In this document: positions 62,501 to 64,000 of the stretch, piece by piece | Position numbering within the stretch: the first letter of the stretch is position 1 | How the letters are laid out: each line of letters opens with the position of its first letter | Assembly (NCBI RefSeq): GCF_030269925.1 | Contig: NC_085122.1 | Coordinates: 14,092,501-14,156,500, forward strand | Reading direction: 5' to 3' | DNA from: Bombyx mori | Taxonomy: Eukaryota; Arthropoda; Insecta; Lepidoptera; Bombycidae | DNA length: 64,000 nt | Notes under the pieces: generated by a model | Database searches by the model: none | What the model was told of the DNA's origin: nothing | What the model saw: only the letters and a program-made list of their open reading frames with translations | Position numbers and translations under genes: made by a program

Positions 62501-63212
62501 TGTTCCGGAGCTCGAGCAGCAGCCGGGAGCGCTCGTCGAGGTGCAGCTCGTGCAGCGTGCGCTGCTCGTCGTCCAGCAGCACGCCCCCCGCGTGGCCCCC
62601 CGCCTGCGCGCCGGCAACGCCCCCCCCTTGCCCCCCCAGCAGCCACAGGCGCATGTCTTCTCGTGCCAGACCCAAGGCGCCGCATATAAACTCGCAAACC
62701 TACACACACCGGTACACAAGTTGATGAGGTAACGTCAGACTCGACACACGGGTGCATACAGCAAACAAAACAGAAGCAAGCGTGGTGTGCACCGACCTGG
62801 CGGATGGTGGCGAGGCGCGAGAAGGCGGCGGTGTAGGCGAGCTGGCGGTCCGGCACGCAGCCCGCCGAGCCTGCGACAAGGACGCACTACACTTGTCTAC
62901 CGTTCCCACCTCTACCGCTCACCGGCCGACCGTCGACGTTCCTCCCTGATTGCTGTCGCATCTCTTTCTTCAAAAGAAGTTTGAGAAGCTACGAACCCGA
63001 CTTTATCAACGTCCCCGGCGGACGGTAACCAGTTACCAAAAGAGCGGCCGTAAAGTCTTCCATCGTTGGCATTACAAAGGCATGTGTAGTTAGTAGTGTA
63101 GTGGCGGCGGGTGCGTACCGTGCGTGCCGAGCGCGGCAGGCACGTGCCGCATGATCTTGAGCTGCAGCGGGTACAGCTCCAGCTCCACGTCAGAGTTCGG
63201 AGGCCTTATCAC
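53543..63212 (-). CDS. Usp32: USP32-type ubiquitin carboxyl-terminal hydrolase, C-terminal 1010 residues (5' incomplete)
   Basis: Cysteine protease that removes ubiquitin. Exons in order: 63212-63119, 62870-62797, 62699-62464, 62390-62279, 62161-62036, 60584-60378, 60298-60109, 57890-57776, 57705-57554, 57481-57450, 56690-56410, 56263-56072, 56003-55858, 55776-55664, 55516-55241, 54696-54457, 54116-53940, 53812-53543; phases agree throughout. The DUSP/ubiquitin-like segment ends LRNKDLTWPEE. The Cys box is GLHNLGNTCFMNAALQ, then QHDAQELLAWLLDALHEDLN, CDTCGHESVRFDAFN, LAVDWEPTALHLRY, IIHLKRFQYVNDKWIKSQK, and the His box MSGGHYVAYARN with LCYND. The tail FYERQGLDYDRYLP and C-terminal CVLG parallel human USP32 (ends CVLQ). 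The N-terminal EF-hand part should lie right of the window. The exon at 55776-55664 and the acceptor at 56690 are the least certain. Confidence 0.92.
53832..53925. repeat. GC-rich short tandem repeat with CACGTG motifs
   Basis: About three ~29-bp units containing GTCACGTGGCG or GCCACGTGACG, in the last Usp32 intron. Confidence 0.7.
54923..55169 (+). repeat. Bm1-like SINE, 5'-truncated, plus orientation
   Basis: Begins within the body (TACTGGTCGTAGGACCCCTA) and ends AAGCAATAAAAAAAATA. It lies in a Usp32 intron, antisense to the gene. Confidence 0.85.
56288..56402. repeat. 38-bp minisatellite, three units
   Basis: Units start GTGCGCGGGGGGAGGGGCAC and recur at 38-bp spacing, in a Usp32 intron. 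Confidence 0.8.
57295..57375. repeat. ~26-bp tandem repeat
   Basis: GTGTGCGGCACGTGCGAGTG recurs about three times with decay, in a Usp32 intron. Confidence 0.7.
57965..59955 (+). pseudogene. R1-like non-LTR retrotransposon, 5'-truncated and frameshifted
   Basis: The plus strand carries GAPQGSVLDPLLWNIGYDWV then GLSVVCYADDTLVLARG, which are the reverse transcriptase motifs with YADD. Further on are RATQVLTGHGCFGRYLH with a Cys-rich CHYCSAGHTQC, and VVATMLDSEKSRQAMLDFCE, strings typical of R1-clade elements of moths. Frames shift repeatedly. It ends with a tail shared with the Jockey-like LINE tails (ATCACCATCAGGTGGGCCGC) and a short A run at about 59945. It lies in a Usp32 intron, antisense to it. 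Confidence 0.75.
60671..61895 (-). mobile_element. IS630/Tc1-like internally deleted DNA transposon, copy 3
   Basis: 1225 bp, same length as copy 1, with ends TAATAACCGGCAAACTTCTT and TAGTAACCGGCAAACATCTT (minus strand). TA lies at 60669-60670 and 61896-61897. It sits in the Usp32 intron between 62036 and 60584. Confidence 0.88.
61246..61596 (-). pseudogene. Truncated transposase N-terminus in copy 3 (116 residues)
   Basis: Same length as the frame at 17548-17898 and nearly identical (starts MPRQTGVVFKRKGRK). It lacks catalytic residues. Intact ORFs of equal length in two distant copies may mean recent spread or retention of a DNA-binding product. Confidence 0.6.
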
Positions 63213-64000
63213 CTGGAACGCAGACCTCCAGCTTATTCACTGTGCTTCATCTGTATCACTGAATCACTATAGTAGAATTATTTTGTCCGTGCAGTTCGGG
63301 TCTTAAAACATAGCCCGGCTAGAGCGGTGGGGCATGTTGTGCGGGCGCAACGGCATTATCGATAAAAATAAATGAGTCATCGAAGGCAGGTACACGGCGG
63401 CGGGGTGGCATACGTAGGGTGGTGAGACATTGTTATGTTATGAGTAATTTGTTGAACCTACCTGCAAATTATAGTACATATATCAAAGAGAAATGCGATT
63501 TTGTGCATTCGCTCTCTGAATTTCTTTAGTGACACAATGGCTACTCCTTTGTTTTGTACCAAAACGGCAAAATGTATTCAAATATTTTGCTTGTTGGCAA
63601 AAATATACCAGCACAAGCATGTGTTATTATCAACAATGTGTTAAAATTTTTCACTGAAATGAGAATAAATCCCGAAAAGTTACAAAGTGTTCATTTCTGC
63701 CGTTCTCTTTAACTTGCTGCGGCGATATGTGACGTAAGTGTTGGATTAGTGATTTTTTTCTTTCATTATTATCACTAACCCACAAAATGACAAAACTAAA
63801 TACACTATCGATAACGCTTATCGACAACAATAATGCGTATCACTATGCCCGTTCATAAGGCTCGTGAGTGGAAGAGAGAGCGAAATATTCGCTGCACCGC
63901 TCCGATTTTTTACGAACCCAAGCTGCACGGACAAAATAATTCTATTATATACTACTTCAAACTACAGCTCTCATAGTTTACATTATTAACGGTTACTGTA
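63213..64000. other. Usp32 intron or upstream sequence, no exon recognised
   Basis: The next upstream Usp32 exon should encode a segment like the WRALYHWYG motif of human USP32, and none was found here. The stretch is mostly AT-rich with no identified repeat. Confidence 0.4.

Noticed and set aside
1..64000. CRISPR array, operon or prokaryotic-type defence system
   Set aside because: No direct-repeat/spacer pattern and no bacterial gene were seen. The tandem repeats present have no unique spacers and the DNA is clearly insect nuclear.

Overview
The window is insect nuclear DNA and almost certainly lepidopteran, probably Bombyx mori or a close relative. The evidence is spliceosomal introns with GT-AG borders, AT-rich intergenic DNA, thirteen copies of a tRNA-headed SINE resembling Bombyx Bm1, Lep1-type Helitrons, cecropia-type mariners and a gypsy-class errantivirus. 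Species and family names come from recognition of sequence features, not from a database search.

Five conserved protein genes give the framework. (1) 3-1331, + strand: the last coding exon of homeobox gene cut, with the third CUT repeat and the homeodomain; its 5' part lies outside the window. (2) 7723-11513, +: GPN-loop GTPase 3, complete in five exons. (3) 15569-35535, -: a PHF12/Pf1 orthologue, a Sin3-type corepressor with two PHD fingers and an FHA domain. Fourteen exons were recognised; one junction has inconsistent phase, so a short exon is probably missing from the model. (4) 40246-49870, +: 14-3-3 epsilon, complete in four exons. (5) 53543-63212, -: the C-terminal 1010 residues of a USP32-type ubiquitin protease in eighteen exons; its 5' part lies beyond the right edge. 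These are unrelated housekeeping or regulatory genes and show no operon-like or pathway clustering. PHF12 and 14-3-3 epsilon are divergent, with about 4.7 kb between their start codons. 14-3-3 epsilon and Usp32 converge.

Most of the remaining DNA is transposable elements. The largest structure fills PHF12 intron 6 (21537-31315). There a small hAT-type element (8-bp target duplication) holds a mariner (TA duplication), which holds an errantivirus (4-bp duplication, identical 218-bp LTRs), whose pol is itself interrupted by a LINE 3' tail. A 1.23-kb internally deleted IS630/Tc1-like transposon is present three times (17247-18471, 38489-39719, 60671-61895). The second copy sits inside one arm of a long inverted repeat (37744-39917). 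Other elements are a pogo-like transposon (5563-7416), hAT, Tc1 and mariner fossils, an R1-like LINE (57965-59955), a MITE (36367-37022) and a 20-bp minisatellite with a 120-bp higher-order period (about 52768-53110).

No CRISPR array, operon, rRNA gene or convincing tRNA gene was seen. Exon boundaries were placed by reading splice sites and codon phase by hand and by comparison with remembered orthologues; no alignment was run.
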